Shown: piece by piece, positions 1-9,322 of the stretch
Numbering within the stretch: the stretch's first letter is position 1
Layout: each line of letters starts with the position of its first letter
Assembly: GCA_020831885.1 (NCBI GenBank)
Contig: JAFIFU010000021.1
Coordinates: 1-51,645 of the forward strand
Length of the DNA: 51,645 nucleotides
Direction of reading: 5' to 3'
Source: Ectothiorhodospiraceae bacterium
GTDB taxonomy: Bacteria; Pseudomonadota; Gammaproteobacteria; Nitrococcales; Aquisalimonadaceae
Made by a program: the position numbers and the translations under genes
The notes under the pieces: model-generated
The model's database searches: none
Told to the model about the DNA's origin: nothing
Seen by the model: the letters and a program-made list of their open reading frames with translations, nothing else

Positions 1-67
1 GCCGCGCCTTGCCCCCGAACACGCTGCAAAGCCAGAGCACCATGGGAATAGATCGGTGTTTCCCTAG
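1..67. repeat. MITE-like repeat copy A (cut by window edge)
   Basis: This is the right half of a palindromic repeat also found at 14718-14829, 37318-37411, 41815-41992 and 46182-46278. It shares the core ACGCTGCAAAGCCAGAGCAC and the end GGAATAGATCGGTGTTTCC, followed by CTAG, with the 41815-41992 copy. The CTAG at its right border (64-67) contains the stop codon of the minus-strand adaptor gene that follows. The left half lies outside the window. Confidence 0.85.
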
Positions 68-1263
68 CGTTGTTCCGGGGCGACCCGCGTCCTATGCGCA
101 ATGCGGTCCGACGGGTGGGTGATGACCTGCTCGCCCGGGTTCAGCCCGTCCAGAATCTGGCTTCGCAAGCCACTGCGGCGTCCCACCTCCACAGGCCGGC
201 GTTCCGCGCGGCCGTCGGCCGCCACGAAAACCTTCCAGCGGTCGTCCTCGCGGAACAGGGCACTGGTGGGGATCTGGACCACCTGGTCGGCTTCCCAGAG
301 AATGAACCGGCCCTCAACCCGGTAGCCATCTCCCAGCGCCTCCCAGGCTTCCCGGGGGGAGCGTATCGCGACCAGCACCGGCACCCGCTGCTCCTCCACG
401 CCCAGGGCGGAGATGCGCTGGAAACCCCGGGGCTCCACCCGGCGGACCTCGCCCTCCAGCGTCTCGGCACCGCCCCAGCGCTCCAGCAGCACCCGCATGC
501 CCGGGCGGACCCGGACGGCATCCATGGACAGCAGATCGATGCGCACCTCCAGCGTGGACAGATCGCCGATCTCCAGCACCGGCTCACCGGCGTTGATCGG
601 TCCCTCGCAGCAGCGGTGTCGGTTGATGATGGTGCCGTTAATCGGTGCGCGAACGGTCAGTGTGGGTTGTGTGTCCGGAGCACGTTGGCCGTCGGCGATG
701 GCCAGCGTCACCCGGGCAGCCTCCAGCTCGAAGCGGGCCACCTCCATGCCGTGTCGGGCAGCGCGCTCCGCCGCCCTGCCGGCATCGCGCTGCGCCCGGC
801 TGCGGTCCATCATCTCGGCGGAGATGAACTGCTGTTCGTAGAGTTCCAGGTTGCGGCGGTACTCGGATTCCGCGATCTCACGCTGGGTCTGCCTGATCTC
901 CAACTCGGCCTGGGCCAGCTCCAGTCGGGCCCGGGCGGCGGAGACGGCTTCCCGGGCCTGTTCCCGGGTTCGCGCATCCAGGGCGGGGGACGGCAGCGCC
1001 TCCATCTCGAACAGGGCGTCGCCCGCGGCCACCGAATCCCCGGGTTCCAGGACGACGCGGCGCAGAAAGCCGCTGATGGGCGCCGAGACGGTGTGCGGAT
1101 CGCGAACCTGTGCCCGGCCCTCGTCCTCCACGTACTCCGCGAAATGCGCCTGTTGCACGGTGCTGACACTCACCGGCACCGGTGCGGGCATCAGCGCCAG
1201 CACCAACAGGCCGAGAATGGCCAGGGCGATAAGGGCGGTGACGATTTTCTTTCGTAGGCTCAT
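64..1263 (-). CDS. HlyD/MacA-like periplasmic adaptor subunit of ABC exporter
   Basis: 399-residue membrane-fusion protein expected to link an inner-membrane ABC exporter to an outer-membrane channel. Residues about 7-27 form one N-terminal membrane anchor. The biotinyl-lipoyl-like half around VSAPISGFLRRV is followed by a long coiled-coil hairpin (about 95-195, rich in Glu, Arg, Ala), the second lipoyl half (TVRAPINGTI, about 205) and beta-barrel and membrane-proximal domains. It is the last gene of a minus-strand operon: the permease stop is 4 bases upstream of its ATG. Its TAG stop falls in the terminal CTAG of the repeat at 1-67, so the present C-terminus may have been set by repeat insertion. 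No outer-membrane channel gene is adjacent. Substrate unknown. Confidence 0.88.
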   Translation of the reverse strand: MSLRKKIVTALIALAILGLLVLALMPAPVPVSVSTVQQAHFAEYVEDEGRAQVRDPHTVSAPISGFLRRVVLEPGDSVAAGDALFEMEALPSPALDARTREQAREAVSAARARLELAQAELEIRQTQREIAESEYRRNLELYEQQFISAEMMDRSRAQRDAGRAAERAARHGMEVARFELEAARVTLAIADGQRAPDTQPTLTVRAPINGTIINRHRCCEGPINAGEPVLEIGDLSTLEVRIDLLSMDAVRVRPGMRVLLERWGGAETLEGEVRRVEPRGFQRISALGVEEQRVPVLVAIRSPREAWEALGDGYRVEGRFILWEADQVVQIPTSALFREDDRWKVFVAADGRAERRPVEVGRRSGLRSQILDGLNPGEQVITHPSDRIAHRTRVAPEQR

Positions 1264-1267
1264 GCGT

Positions 1268-3631
1268 TCACTCGACAGTTTTCAGGGCGGACACCATGTC
1301 CAGCCGGTACAGCCGGCGCAGGGTCAGCAGCACCGACAGGGCGGAGGCCAGGAGTACACCTGCGGCGGCAAAGGCATAGGTGCGCGGAGTGATGATAAAC
1401 GGGATGCGGAACATATCCGTGCTGAAAGCCAGGTTCAGCAGCCATGCAAGCCCGTAGCCCAGCACCCAGCCAACCGGAATTGCCAGCAGGGTCACCAGGA
1501 GCATCTCGCCGATCAGGATCCACGCCACTTCCGCCCGGGTGAAGCCCAGGACGCGAAGCGTGGCCAGCTCCCGCGCCCGTTCGGCGAACGCGATGCGGGC
1601 GTTGTTGTACACCACCGCAAAGGCAATGCAGCCGGCCAGGACAAGCATGATGGCCATGACCACCAGGACCGTGTCGTCGATGTACTCGCGGATGGCTGTT
1701 TCCGTTTGCCCGATCAGGCCGATACCGGCCACCCGGGGAAGATCCCAGAGGCTGTCGAACAGCGCCTGCTCCTGGGAGCGGTCCGTCAGCAGCCAGGCAC
1801 CGGATATGGCGGGGCCCTCGCCCAACAGCCGGTTCAGCGCCCGGCGTTCCATGTAGGCGCTGACGCCCAGGGGCTCGGCCACAACGGCCGCCAGCTCCAC
1901 GTCCACGGTACGCCGCTGGCCCTCCAGGATCTCCACCTGAAGTCGATCCCCGGGACGGATGCCCAGGTGATCGGCCAGGTAGTCGGTCATCAACAGCCCC
2001 TCGGGCGGCAGGCGGACCGGTTGCAGTTCCGCGTCGATCAGCGTGCGCTGCCGGGGCTCGGCGTCGGTGCCCAGGATAGCGGTGCGATAATCCCGCCGGC
2101 CATTGATCAGACGCACCGGAACCGTCCGGTAGCCTTCCGCGTGGTACACACCCGGCTTGTGCCGCAGTTCGGTCAGCGCGCGCTCCGGCGTCGGATCGGT
2201 GAAGCTCAGGTGGATGTCGGTTTTCATCACCAGCCGGTACTGCACGTCGATGAGGTGGTCCACCGCGTTGAACTGAAAACTGCTGACCACCAACAGGGCG
2301 CAGGAGAGCGCGATGCCGAGTACCGACAGGCCCGCCTTGAACCGATGCCGGGCCAGGTTGCGCAGAATGATGCGGGTCGGTTGGTCCAGTAAGCCCCGGA
2401 GGTGGGAGCGTTCCAGCCAGCCCTGGCGGAATGTCTCCGGTGACGGGGGGCGCATGGCCTGGGCCGGCGGCAGCCGGACGGCGGCGTTGACGGCCCGGAA
2501 GGTGCCCAGCGCCGCGGCGGTGGCGGCCACCGCCACCGCCAGCACGATGACCCAGGGCTGCAGCCGCGAGCGCATTTCCGGGAATCGGAAGTATTCCATG
2601 TATAGGGCGGCCAGGGCGTCCGCGGCCCAGGCCCCGAGGGCCACGCCCAGCAAGGATCCGATCAGTACGATCAGCGCGGTGAGCAGGCCATAATGCAGGC
2701 CCACGGCGCTGTTGTCGTAGCCAAAGGCCTTGATGACGGCGATTTCCTGACGCTGGGTGCGGATGATCCGGCCGATGAGCACGTTCAGGAGAAAAGCCGA
2801 GACCCCGAGAAAGATGGCGGGCAGCACTGTTGCCATGATGCGGAGCTGGTTCAGCTCCTCCGACAGGAACCGGTGAGACGCCAGCTCGTTCCGGCCATAG
2901 GCGCCGGTGCCCCCATACCGTTCCAGGATGGCGTCGAGCTGATCAATGACCGGTTCCTCGTTGGCCCGGGCCTGCAGCGTGGCCACCACGCTGTTGAAGG
3001 CGCCTTCCATGTTGAAGGCGGCGGCCAGGGCGCGGCGGTTCATCCAGAGGATAGCGTAGCGCTCATAGTCCGGCAGCAGGTCGGCGGGGCCGATCTGGTA
3101 GACGAACTCCGGGGACAGGGCCACGCCGCTGATGGTCAGGGTCTCCTGCCGCCCCTGGATGATGGCGACAAGCTGATCGCCGGCGTGCAGACCATGGGCT
3201 TCCGCGAACGGCTCGCTGACCAGCACCTGATCGCCCCGTTCCGCCGCCGGAAGGCTGCCCTCCCGGAGGTAGAGCCGGTTGACGTCCGGCTGCCGGCCGT
3301 CCGGGATCGAGACAAGCTGCCCCCGCACCGGGTCCGCGAAGCCGGGTACTTCCAGGCGTACCGGCGCGCGCACCCGCGTCTCTACCTGGTTGATCCCCGG
3401 TATGTCGCGAATGCGCTCCGCCAGGCCTTCCGGCGCGCGCTTGAGGTCAGCGAACACATGGGCGAACTGGTAGTCCCGGTAGAAGCGCTCCATGGTCAGA
3501 GTGAGCGCATCCAGGGTCGTCACGCTGAGGATCAGGGTCATCACCCCGGCGGCCAGCACCGCCGCAATGGCCGCCACCTGTCCACGCAGGGCGAGCAGGT
3601 CGCGGAGGAGCTTGCGGTGAACCGTGCGCAT
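1268..3631 (-). CDS. ABC exporter permease with two FtsX domains
   Basis: About 787 residues. One transmembrane helix near the N-terminus (about 17-38), a large periplasmic domain, a three-helix FtsX core (about 260-400), a second N-terminal-type helix (about 435-455), a second periplasmic domain and a final three-helix FtsX core ending near the C-terminus. This duplicated architecture belongs to the MacB/LolCE/YbbP-like type 4 ABC permeases that work by mechanotransmission. I chose the ATG at 3631 (MRTVHRKLLRDL) rather than an upstream in-frame start because it leaves 4 bases after the ATPase stop. It forms an operon with the ATPase (3636-4376) and adaptor (64-1263). The substrate (lipid, lipoprotein, peptide or drug) cannot be told from sequence. 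Confidence 0.88.
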   Translation of the reverse strand: MRTVHRKLLRDLLALRGQVAAIAAVLAAGVMTLILSVTTLDALTLTMERFYRDYQFAHVFADLKRAPEGLAERIRDIPGINQVETRVRAPVRLEVPGFADPVRGQLVSIPDGRQPDVNRLYLREGSLPAAERGDQVLVSEPFAEAHGLHAGDQLVAIIQGRQETLTISGVALSPEFVYQIGPADLLPDYERYAILWMNRRALAAAFNMEGAFNSVVATLQARANEEPVIDQLDAILERYGGTGAYGRNELASHRFLSEELNQLRIMATVLPAIFLGVSAFLLNVLIGRIIRTQRQEIAVIKAFGYDNSAVGLHYGLLTALIVLIGSLLGVALGAWAADALAALYMEYFRFPEMRSRLQPWVIVLAVAVAATAAALGTFRAVNAAVRLPPAQAMRPPSPETFRQGWLERSHLRGLLDQPTRIILRNLARHRFKAGLSVLGIALSCALLVVSSFQFNAVDHLIDVQYRLVMKTDIHLSFTDPTPERALTELRHKPGVYHAEGYRTVPVRLINGRRDYRTAILGTDAEPRQRTLIDAELQPVRLPPEGLLMTDYLADHLGIRPGDRLQVEILEGQRRTVDVELAAVVAEPLGVSAYMERRALNRLLGEGPAISGAWLLTDRSQEQALFDSLWDLPRVAGIGLIGQTETAIREYIDDTVLVVMAIMLVLAGCIAFAVVYNNARIAFAERARELATLRVLGFTRAEVAWILIGEMLLVTLLAIPVGWVLGYGLAWLLNLAFSTDMFRIPFIITPRTYAFAAAGVLLASALSVLLTLRRLYRLDMVSALKTVE

Positions 3632-3635
3632 AGGC

Positions 3636-4376
3636 TTACCAGTGGAGTTCGGATGGCGGCTTGCGCCGGGGGTTTTCATGCACCTCGGACACACGGCCGT
3701 CGCTCAGGTGAATCACCCGGTCCGCCATTTCGCCGATGACCACGTTGTGGGTGATCACCGCCGTGGTGGTTTCCAGCTCCCGGTTGACATGGACCAGGGC
3801 TTCCAGCACCTGGACACCGGTTTTCGAGTCCAGGGCCCCGGTGGGTTCGTCGCAGAGCAGGACGTCCGGCCGTTTGGCGATGGCCCTGGCGATGGCCACG
3901 CGCTGCTGCTCCCCGCCCGAGAGTTGCGACGGGAAGTGGTCCAGCCGGTGCTCCAGACCCACCAGGGCCAGCGCATCCTCCGGGCGCATCGGGTTGCGGC
4001 TTATCTCGGTGACAATGGCCACGTTCTCCCGCGCCGTGAGGCTGGAGATCAGGTTGTAGAACTGGAACACGAAGCCCACGTGGTCCCGCCGGTAAGCCGT
4101 CAGCGTCCGGTCTCCGGCCTTGACCAGATCGTAATCGCCGTAGCGCGCCTCGCCGCCGCTGGCGCTGTCCAGGCCGCCGAGGATGTTCAGGAGGGTGGAT
4201 TTGCCGGAACCGGAGGCGCCCAGCATGACGGCGAACTCGCCCGCGTAGAGTTCCAGGTCAACGCCGCGCAGCGCGTGGATCTCGGTTTCCCCCATGCGGT
4301 AGACCTTGGTCAGGCCGCGGGTTGCGAACACCACCGGCGGTGCGCGTGGTGAGTCTCCGCTCATGCTGGCATTCAT
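3636..4376 (-). CDS. ABC exporter ATP-binding protein (MacB/LolD type)
   Basis: 246-residue nucleotide-binding subunit. Walker [10 protein letters not shown] is at about 53-61, the Q-loop region FVFQFYNL near 103-110, signature LSGGEQQRV at 152-160 and Walker B DVLLCDEP at 171-178; the H-loop is in AVITHN. The close spacing (4 bases) to the double-FtsX permease marks it as its partner. An ATG at 4376 is preceded at a suitable distance by AAGGGA on the minus strand and is preferred over one 24 bases upstream (4400), while another lies 12 bases downstream (4364). The family includes MacB, LolD and YbbA; substrate is unassigned. Confidence 0.92.
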   Translation of the reverse strand: MNASMSGDSPRAPPVVFATRGLTKVYRMGETEIHALRGVDLELYAGEFAVMLGASGSGKSTLLNILGGLDSASGGEARYGDYDLVKAGDRTLTAYRRDHVGFVFQFYNLISSLTARENVAIVTEISRNPMRPEDALALVGLEHRLDHFPSQLSGGEQQRVAIARAIAKRPDVLLCDEPTGALDSKTGVQVLEALVHVNRELETTTAVITHNVVIGEMADRVIHLSDGRVSEVHENPRRKPPSELHW

Positions 4377-4499
4377 GCAGCGTCCCTTAACCGGAATCAT
4401 TTACGCCCCAAAAGGTCCGTTATAGTCTACACCGCCCGTGCCGTCACCGATTCACGGTGCGGCCTGATCCGCGACCGGTCCATCAAGGAGAGATCGAGA

Positions 4500-4991
4500 A
4501 TGCTGAAGTCCATTGTCCGTTCGCTGGCTCTTACCGGCCTGTTCATTCCGCTGGCGCTGCCCGCCAACGGCGATGTGGAGGTGTCCGACGGCTGGGTGCG
4601 CTGGATGCCGCCGGTGGCTGAGCATACGGCGGCATATATGACGATAACCAACCATGGTGATCAGGAGCGCCGCCTGGTGGGCGGAGAAGCGTCCCGTTTC
4701 GGCAAGGTGGAGGTGCATGAGTCCAGGGAAGCGGACGGCGTGGCCCGGATGATCCACCTGGACTATCTGGCTATCCCGGCCCATGGCTCGGTGGAACTGA
4801 AACCGGGTGGCTACCATGTGATGCTGATGCAGCGGAAGGGCGCGGGCCTGGAGGAAGGCGAGCGGATCACCCTGGAGCTGCATTTCGATGACGGCGGCAC
4901 CAAGCAACTGGAACTCCCGGTGAAGCGTGGTGCCCATGACCACCACCAGGGTGGCCATGGGCACCATCACGGCGGGCACCATCGCCATTGA
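4500..4991 (+). CDS. PCu(A)C-family periplasmic copper chaperone
   Basis: 163 residues with a Sec signal peptide (about 1-24). The copper-binding motif of the PCu(A)C family, H-X10-M-X21-H-X-M, is present exactly as H73, M84, H106 and M108. The family delivers Cu(I) to periplasmic targets such as the CuA site of cytochrome oxidase. The last 18 residues are extremely His-rich (HDHHQGGHGHHHGGHHRH), a likely extra metal-binding tail. A good ribosome site (AAGGAG) precedes the ATG. It stands alone and divergent from the ABC exporter; no Sco or DUF2946 partner is adjacent. Confidence 0.92.
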   Translation: MLKSIVRSLALTGLFIPLALPANGDVEVSDGWVRWMPPVAEHTAAYMTITNHGDQERRLVGGEASRFGKVEVHESREADGVARMIHLDYLAIPAHGSVELKPGGYHVMLMQRKGAGLEEGERITLELHFDDGGTKQLELPVKRGAHDHHQGGHGHHHGGHHRH

Positions 4992-5000
4992 GGGTCCGTA

Positions 5001-5033
5001 CATGGGGTGTTCAGCGCTTCTCGAAGCCCCATG
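5001..5033. terminator. Hairpin between convergent genes
   Basis: CATGGGG at 5001-5007 pairs with CCCCATG at 5027-5033, and inside it CTTC (5017-5020) pairs with GAAG (5023-5026). It lies between the copper-chaperone stop and the convergent aldehyde-dehydrogenase stop, where a bidirectional terminator would be expected. There is no T-tract, so function is inferred from position only. Confidence 0.4.
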
Positions 5034-5051
5034 CACGCAGGCGGCGTTGCC

Positions 5052-6467
5052 TCAGAGCTGGATCGCCCGCAGTTCCAGGAACTCGTCCAGCCCGTACTTG
5101 CCGGCCTCCCGGCCGAGGCCGGAGTGGCCGAAGCCGCCGAACGGTGCCTGCGGGTTGAACTTGCCGTTGTTGATGGTCACCTGGCCTGTACGCAGTTCGT
5201 TGGCCACGGCCAGCGCCCGCTCCTGGTCGGCGGACCAGACAGCCCCGGCCAGGCCGTAGGCGGTGCCGTTGGCGATGGCGATGGCTTCCGCTTCGTTCCG
5301 GTAGGGAATCACGCTGAGCACGGGCCCGAAGATCTCCTCCTGAGCGATGCGGGCCCCGGGCTCCACGTTGCCGAACACCGTGGGTTTGACGAAATAGCCC
5401 TGCTCCAGCCCTTCCGGCGCCTCCGCGCCACCGCTCACCAGGGTGGCGCCTTCCTCGGTACCGATGCGGATGTAGTCCCTGACGCGATCACGCTGAATGG
5501 CGGAGGCCAGCGGTCCGAGCCGCGTGCTCTCCTCCAGAGGGTTGCCCGGGGCAAAGCGGGCAGTTCCGGCTGCAGCGATCTCGCAGGCCCGGTCGTGCAG
5601 TTCCGCCGGCACCAGCATCCGGGTGAGGGCGGTGCAGGTCTGGCCGGAGTTCAGATAACACTGGGTCAGCGTGCCTTTCACAGCCCCTTCGAGATCCGCG
5701 TCGGGCAGGATCACGGAGGCCGATTTGCCGCCCATTTCCAGCGCCATGCGCTTGAAGTCATCGGCGGCGGCATGAAAGATGCGGTTACCGGTGCGGGTGG
5801 AGCCGGTGAACGAGATCATGTCCACGTCCGGGTGAGTGATCAACGCCTCGCCCACCTCCTGGCCCAGGCCGGAGACCACATTGACCACGCCCGGCGGCAG
5901 ATTGACCTCCTCGCACATTTCGGCCAGCATGAAGCCGGTTATGGGCGCGATCTCACTGGGTTTCAGCACCACCGTGCAGCCTGCGGCCAGGGCCGGCGCC
6001 ACCTTGAGCATGATCTGGTGCAGCGGGTAGTTCCAGGGCGTGATGGCGCCCACGACGCCCACGGGTACTTTCTGGACCAGTGAGTTGCCCACCTCCTCCA
6101 TGAACGCGAAGCTGTCCAGCAACTTGACCATGGTGCCCGTTGTCACCTGTGGCACGCCCGCCTGGATCATGGTGGACAGCTTGATCGGCATGCCCACTTC
6201 CCGGGTCACCGTGTGGGCGACCTCGTCGGCACGGCCTTTCAACTGCTCCAGCAGGGCGGCCAGGTATTTCTGACGCTCGGCCACGGGCGTGCGCGACCAT
6301 GAACCAAAAGCGCGTCGGGCGGCCAGGACTGCCTGATCCACCTGTTCGCGGCCGGCCGCGGGAATGCGCGCCATGACTTCCCCGGTGGCGGAATCGTGGA
6401 CGTCCAGTAACTGGCCGTCCACCGGTTGCCACTGTCCGTCGATGTAATTGCTGGAATAGGTCTGCAC
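5052..6467 (-). CDS. NAD(P)-dependent aldehyde dehydrogenase
   Basis: 471 residues, the usual length for the superfamily. It oxidises an aldehyde to the acid through a cysteine thiohemiacetal. The oxyanion Asn lies in PWN (N146), the cofactor-binding Lys in VLKPSE (K169), the general base in ALEMGGK (E244) and the catalytic Cys in NSGQTC (C278). The C-terminal [13 protein letters not shown] segment is typical. Substrate is not determined. It follows the TetR gene by 112 bases on the same strand and may belong to the hydratase-tetR unit. Confidence 0.92.
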   Translation of the reverse strand: MQTYSSNYIDGQWQPVDGQLLDVHDSATGEVMARIPAAGREQVDQAVLAARRAFGSWSRTPVAERQKYLAALLEQLKGRADEVAHTVTREVGMPIKLSTMIQAGVPQVTTGTMVKLLDSFAFMEEVGNSLVQKVPVGVVGAITPWNYPLHQIMLKVAPALAAGCTVVLKPSEIAPITGFMLAEMCEEVNLPPGVVNVVSGLGQEVGEALITHPDVDMISFTGSTRTGNRIFHAAADDFKRMALEMGGKSASVILPDADLEGAVKGTLTQCYLNSGQTCTALTRMLVPAELHDRACEIAAAGTARFAPGNPLEESTRLGPLASAIQRDRVRDYIRIGTEEGATLVSGGAEAPEGLEQGYFVKPTVFGNVEPGARIAQEEIFGPVLSVIPYRNEAEAIAIANGTAYGLAGAVWSADQERALAVANELRTGQVTINNGKFNPQAPFGGFGHSGLGREAGKYGLDEFLELRAIQL

Positions 6468-6579
6468 GGTCTGCTCCTCCGCTGGTCGTGTCGTGTCCGG
6501 ATGGGCGGAGACTTCAACACAGGCTGGCCGGCGGGTGCAACTGTGTTGGTCCCGGTGTCAGGGTATCGGTCAGCGCTTC

Positions 6580-7179
6580 CTAACGCAGCGCCATGTCCAG
6601 GTAGGCGTCCATCTGCCGGTCGGCATCGGCATTCAGCAGCTTGAGGCGCCTGGTCTGGTGCAGGACCAGCAGGCCCACGGCGTGGGCCATGCCCGCGGTG
6701 GCGCGGCTCCGGGGCCTGTCCAGCCCGTCGTCTGCCAGAGCCTGAGTGATGGTTCGGTAGATCTCCAGCAGTGCGGCGTTCAGTTGCCGATCCAGGGTGG
6801 GGGTGAGGCCGCCGGGTCCCGGCCCCTGATACAGGTACAGGCCCAGGGCGAGTTCGGTGGGCCGTTCCAGGTAATAGCGGAAGAAGCAGTGCAACCCGAC
6901 ACGGCCCCGTCCCCCGTCCGCGGTCCGCACGGCACGGTCCAACTCCTGTTGCAGTCGCGACAGGGACGCGGTGAGGATCTCCGCGTAAAGTTCCTCCTTG
7001 CCCGTGAAGCGCGAATAGACCGCGCCCGTGGTGCAGCCGGCCTGGCGGGCGATCAGGCGCATGGAAGCGCCGTCCAGCCCGCGCTCCTCGAATACGCGCC
7101 GGGCGGCGGCGAGAATCTCCCGCCGCCGACGGTCCTCAGGCAACGCCTGTGTCCCGGAAACGGGGGTCTGCTCAGTCAT
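6580..7179 (-). CDS. TetR/AcrR-family transcriptional regulator
   Basis: 199 residues. The N-terminal helix-turn-helix spans about 20-65 (ILAAARRVFEERGLDGASMR then CTTGAVYSRFTGKEELY); the rest is an alpha-helical ligand-binding and dimerisation domain. The ATG at 7179 is chosen because it gives a normal TetR N-terminus and overlaps the hydratase stop by 8 bases, implying translational coupling. Longer in-frame starts would run far into the hydratase gene. Twin palindromes at 8070-8102, upstream of the operon it sits in, are its best candidate operators, giving autoregulation and control of the hydratase. Confidence 0.88.
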   Translation of the reverse strand: MTEQTPVSGTQALPEDRRRREILAAARRVFEERGLDGASMRLIARQAGCTTGAVYSRFTGKEELYAEILTASLSRLQQELDRAVRTADGGRGRVGLHCFFRYYLERPTELALGLYLYQGPGPGGLTPTLDRQLNAALLEIYRTITQALADDGLDRPRSRATAGMAHAVGLLVLHQTRRLKLLNADADRQMDAYLDMALR

Positions 7180-8029
7180 TGAACTGACGATTGTGGGTCC
7201 AGTCGAAGGTGCCCTCGTCCCGCTCGCGGACCGCCTGCTTCCAGCCAACGCTCTCCGCGCGTTGCTTGAAGTTGATGCCTTCCGGTGAGTGACGGGTAAT
7301 GCCATCGAATACGGTCGCCATCATCTGGGTCACCTGCAAGCCCATATTCTCGTAGGCCTGGTTCACCACCAGTTTCTGCATCATGAGCTGATTCACCGGG
7401 ACGGAGGCGATGCGGGCGGCCAGGGATTCCACAGCCCCGTCCAGATCCGCGTCCGGTACCGACCGGTAGACCAGACCCAGACGCTCCGCCTCCGGTCCCT
7501 TGATCCGGTCGCCGGTGAACAGCATGCGCTTGGCGCGCTCCGCGCCCAGGCGGTAGACCCACATGGCAGTGGTGGGGCAGCCCCAGACCCGGGTCGGCAT
7601 GTATCCGATCTCGGCCGAATCCGCCATCAGGATCATATCCGAACACAGCGCGATGTCGGAGCCGCCGGCCACGGCATAACCGTGCACCTTGCAGAGCACC
7701 GGTCGGTAGGACCGCCACAGGCTCATGAACAGATCGGTGTTCCGCTTCATGAAGGCGTAGTCCTTCATGGGGTCCCATGGCATCTCCTGGGTCACACTGT
7801 TGCCGGGACCGGCCGCAGCCTCCGCATAGTACGTCAGGTCGTAGCCGGCACAGAACGCGTCCCCGTTTCCGGACAGCACGATAACGTGAACCCCCGGATC
7901 CGCATTGGCCTGCTCCACGCAATCGGCCAGGGCCCGGGGCAGGTCGTCGTCAATGGCGTTCATCACATCCGGGCGGTTCAGCGTAATGCGACCGATGCGG
8001 CCATCCTTTTCGTATAGCACCTTGCTCAT
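7172..8029 (-). CDS. Enoyl-CoA hydratase/isomerase family protein
   Basis: 285-residue crotonase-fold protein. The oxyanion-hole segments are visible as DAFCAGYDL (near residue 60) and GYAVAGGSDIAL (about 115-128), with MPTRVWGCP at the usual third position. The family hydrates or isomerises acyl-CoA thioesters; exact substrate is open. The ATG follows a GGAGG site. It is the first gene of a unit with the TetR gene (overlapping) and possibly the aldehyde dehydrogenase, suggesting a small acyl-CoA/aldehyde catabolic operon controlled by twin operators just upstream. Confidence 0.88.
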   Translation of the reverse strand: MSKVLYEKDGRIGRITLNRPDVMNAIDDDLPRALADCVEQANADPGVHVIVLSGNGDAFCAGYDLTYYAEAAAGPGNSVTQEMPWDPMKDYAFMKRNTDLFMSLWRSYRPVLCKVHGYAVAGGSDIALCSDMILMADSAEIGYMPTRVWGCPTTAMWVYRLGAERAKRMLFTGDRIKGPEAERLGLVYRSVPDADLDGAVESLAARIASVPVNQLMMQKLVVNQAYENMGLQVTQMMATVFDGITRHSPEGINFKQRAESVGWKQAVRERDEGTFDWTHNRQFND

Positions 8030-8069
8030 AGGGCCTCCGGTATTGCTGGTTGCAGTTGAACTGCCGAAA

Positions 8070-8102
8070 ATAACACCGTTATATTCTGAATAACAGCGTT
8101 AT
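8070..8102. promoter_or_regulatory. Twin palindromic operators, probable TetR sites
   Basis: Two copies of the dyad ATAAC-N3-GTTAT occur at 8070-8082 (spacer ACC) and 8090-8102 (spacer AGC), 20 bp centre to centre, i.e. about two helical turns on the same DNA face. They lie 41-73 bases upstream of the hydratase ATG, in its promoter region, and the next-but-one gene is a TetR repressor. Binding is inferred. Confidence 0.7.
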
Positions 8103-8122
8103 CTCCGCCGAGCTCCGATGGT

Positions 8123-9322
8123 TCAGACGAAGCCCGGTGCCGGGTGGTGCCGGGAAAGGAAATGATGAGATGCGGCTGCACCGATGCCGGCGCCCGCGAT
8201 CACCAACGTCATGGAAAGCGAGGTGCCGGTGTGCAACTGTCCCACGAGCATGCCGGCCAGGGCCGCCAGCGTCATCTGGATGAAGCCGAACATGGCGGAT
8301 GCGGAGCCCGCCATCTGCGGGAAGTTGGCCAGCGCCCCGGCCATGGTCTGCGGCAGCGTCAGCCCCACGCCCACCATGAACACGATCTGGGGCACCATGA
8401 GTGCCGGAATCGTGAACACCCCAGCCAGCGCCAGGCCCGCCATGACGCAGCCGCTGAGGGTGGTGGTATACAAACCCAGGCGCAGCATCTGATTCGGCTT
8501 ACGCCGCCGGCCCAGGCGAACCGCCATCAGATTGCCGGTGATGAAGCCACCCACGGAGGCGGCGAAATACAGGCCGTAGTGTTCCGGCCGAACTCCCAGG
8601 AAATCGATCAGCACGAAGGGTGAGCCTGACAGAAAGGCGAACAGGCCGGCGAACACGCAGGCATTGGTGAAGGCATACCCCAGGAATGTGGGGCTGCTGA
8701 GAATCGCGCGGTAGTTGCCGAACAGCCGACCGGGGTTAAGCGGTTGTCGTCGCTCCGGGGGCAGGGGTTCCGGCAGCACCAGCGCAATGATCAGCACCAT
8801 CAGCGCCGAATACCCCGCCAGCAGCAGGAAAATGGACTCCCAGCCGGCAACCAGCAGCAGTGCGCCGCCGATCAGCGGCGCCACCGCCGGTGCCAGCGCC
8901 ATGATACTGGCCAGCAGCGCCATGACGCGGGCGGCATCCCCCGGCGGGTACAGGTCACGTACCGCCGCGCGTCCCAGCACCGGGCCGGTGGATCCGCCCA
9001 AGGCCTGCAGAAAGCGGAACACCAGCAGCGTCTCCACCCCGTCGGACAGCGCGCATCCAATGCTAGCGGCGGTGAACAGCACAAAACCGCCCAGGAGAAT
9101 CGGCTTGCGCCCGAAGCGGTCGGCCAGCGGTCCGCAGATGAGTTGGGCCAGGGCAAAACCGGCCATGTAAACGCTCAGCGTAAGCTGGATCTCCCCCGCG
9201 CCGGCACCCAGTGCCTGGCCCATGGAGGGCATGGCCGGCAGGTACATGTCCGTGGCCAGCGGCCCCAGGGCCACCACTGCCGCCAGCAACAGGATGACGC
9301 GAGGACTGTCCGGTTTCAGCAT
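8123..9322 (-). CDS. Bcr/CflA-family MFS multidrug exporter
   Basis: 399 residues with 12 predicted membrane helices. The opening ALGPLATDMYLPAMPSM, with its TDMYLPA motif in helix 1, and the loop GPLADRFGRKP between helices 2 and 3 are diagnostic of the Bcr/CflA drug:proton antiporter group within the DHA1 family. Its start overlaps the stop of the upstream MFS gene by 7 bases, so the two transporters are probably co-translated. The drug substrate cannot be predicted. Confidence 0.9.
   Translation of the reverse strand: MLKPDSPRVILLLAAVVALGPLATDMYLPAMPSMGQALGAGAGEIQLTLSVYMAGFALAQLICGPLADRFGRKPILLGGFVLFTAASIGCALSDGVETLLVFRFLQALGGSTGPVLGRAAVRDLYPPGDAARVMALLASIMALAPAVAPLIGGALLLVAGWESIFLLLAGYSALMVLIIALVLPEPLPPERRQPLNPGRLFGNYRAILSSPTFLGYAFTNACVFAGLFAFLSGSPFVLIDFLGVRPEHYGLYFAASVGGFITGNLMAVRLGRRRKPNQMLRLGLYTTTLSGCVMAGLALAGVFTIPALMVPQIVFMVGVGLTLPQTMAGALANFPQMAGSASAMFGFIQMTLAALAGMLVGQLHTGTSLSMTLVIAGAGIGAAASHHFLSRHHPAPGFV

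Noticed and set aside
851-2392. A 513-codon plus-strand open frame over the ABC adaptor and permease
   Set aside because: Antisense to two clear ABC exporter subunits; composition typical of a GC-rich shadow frame, no motifs.
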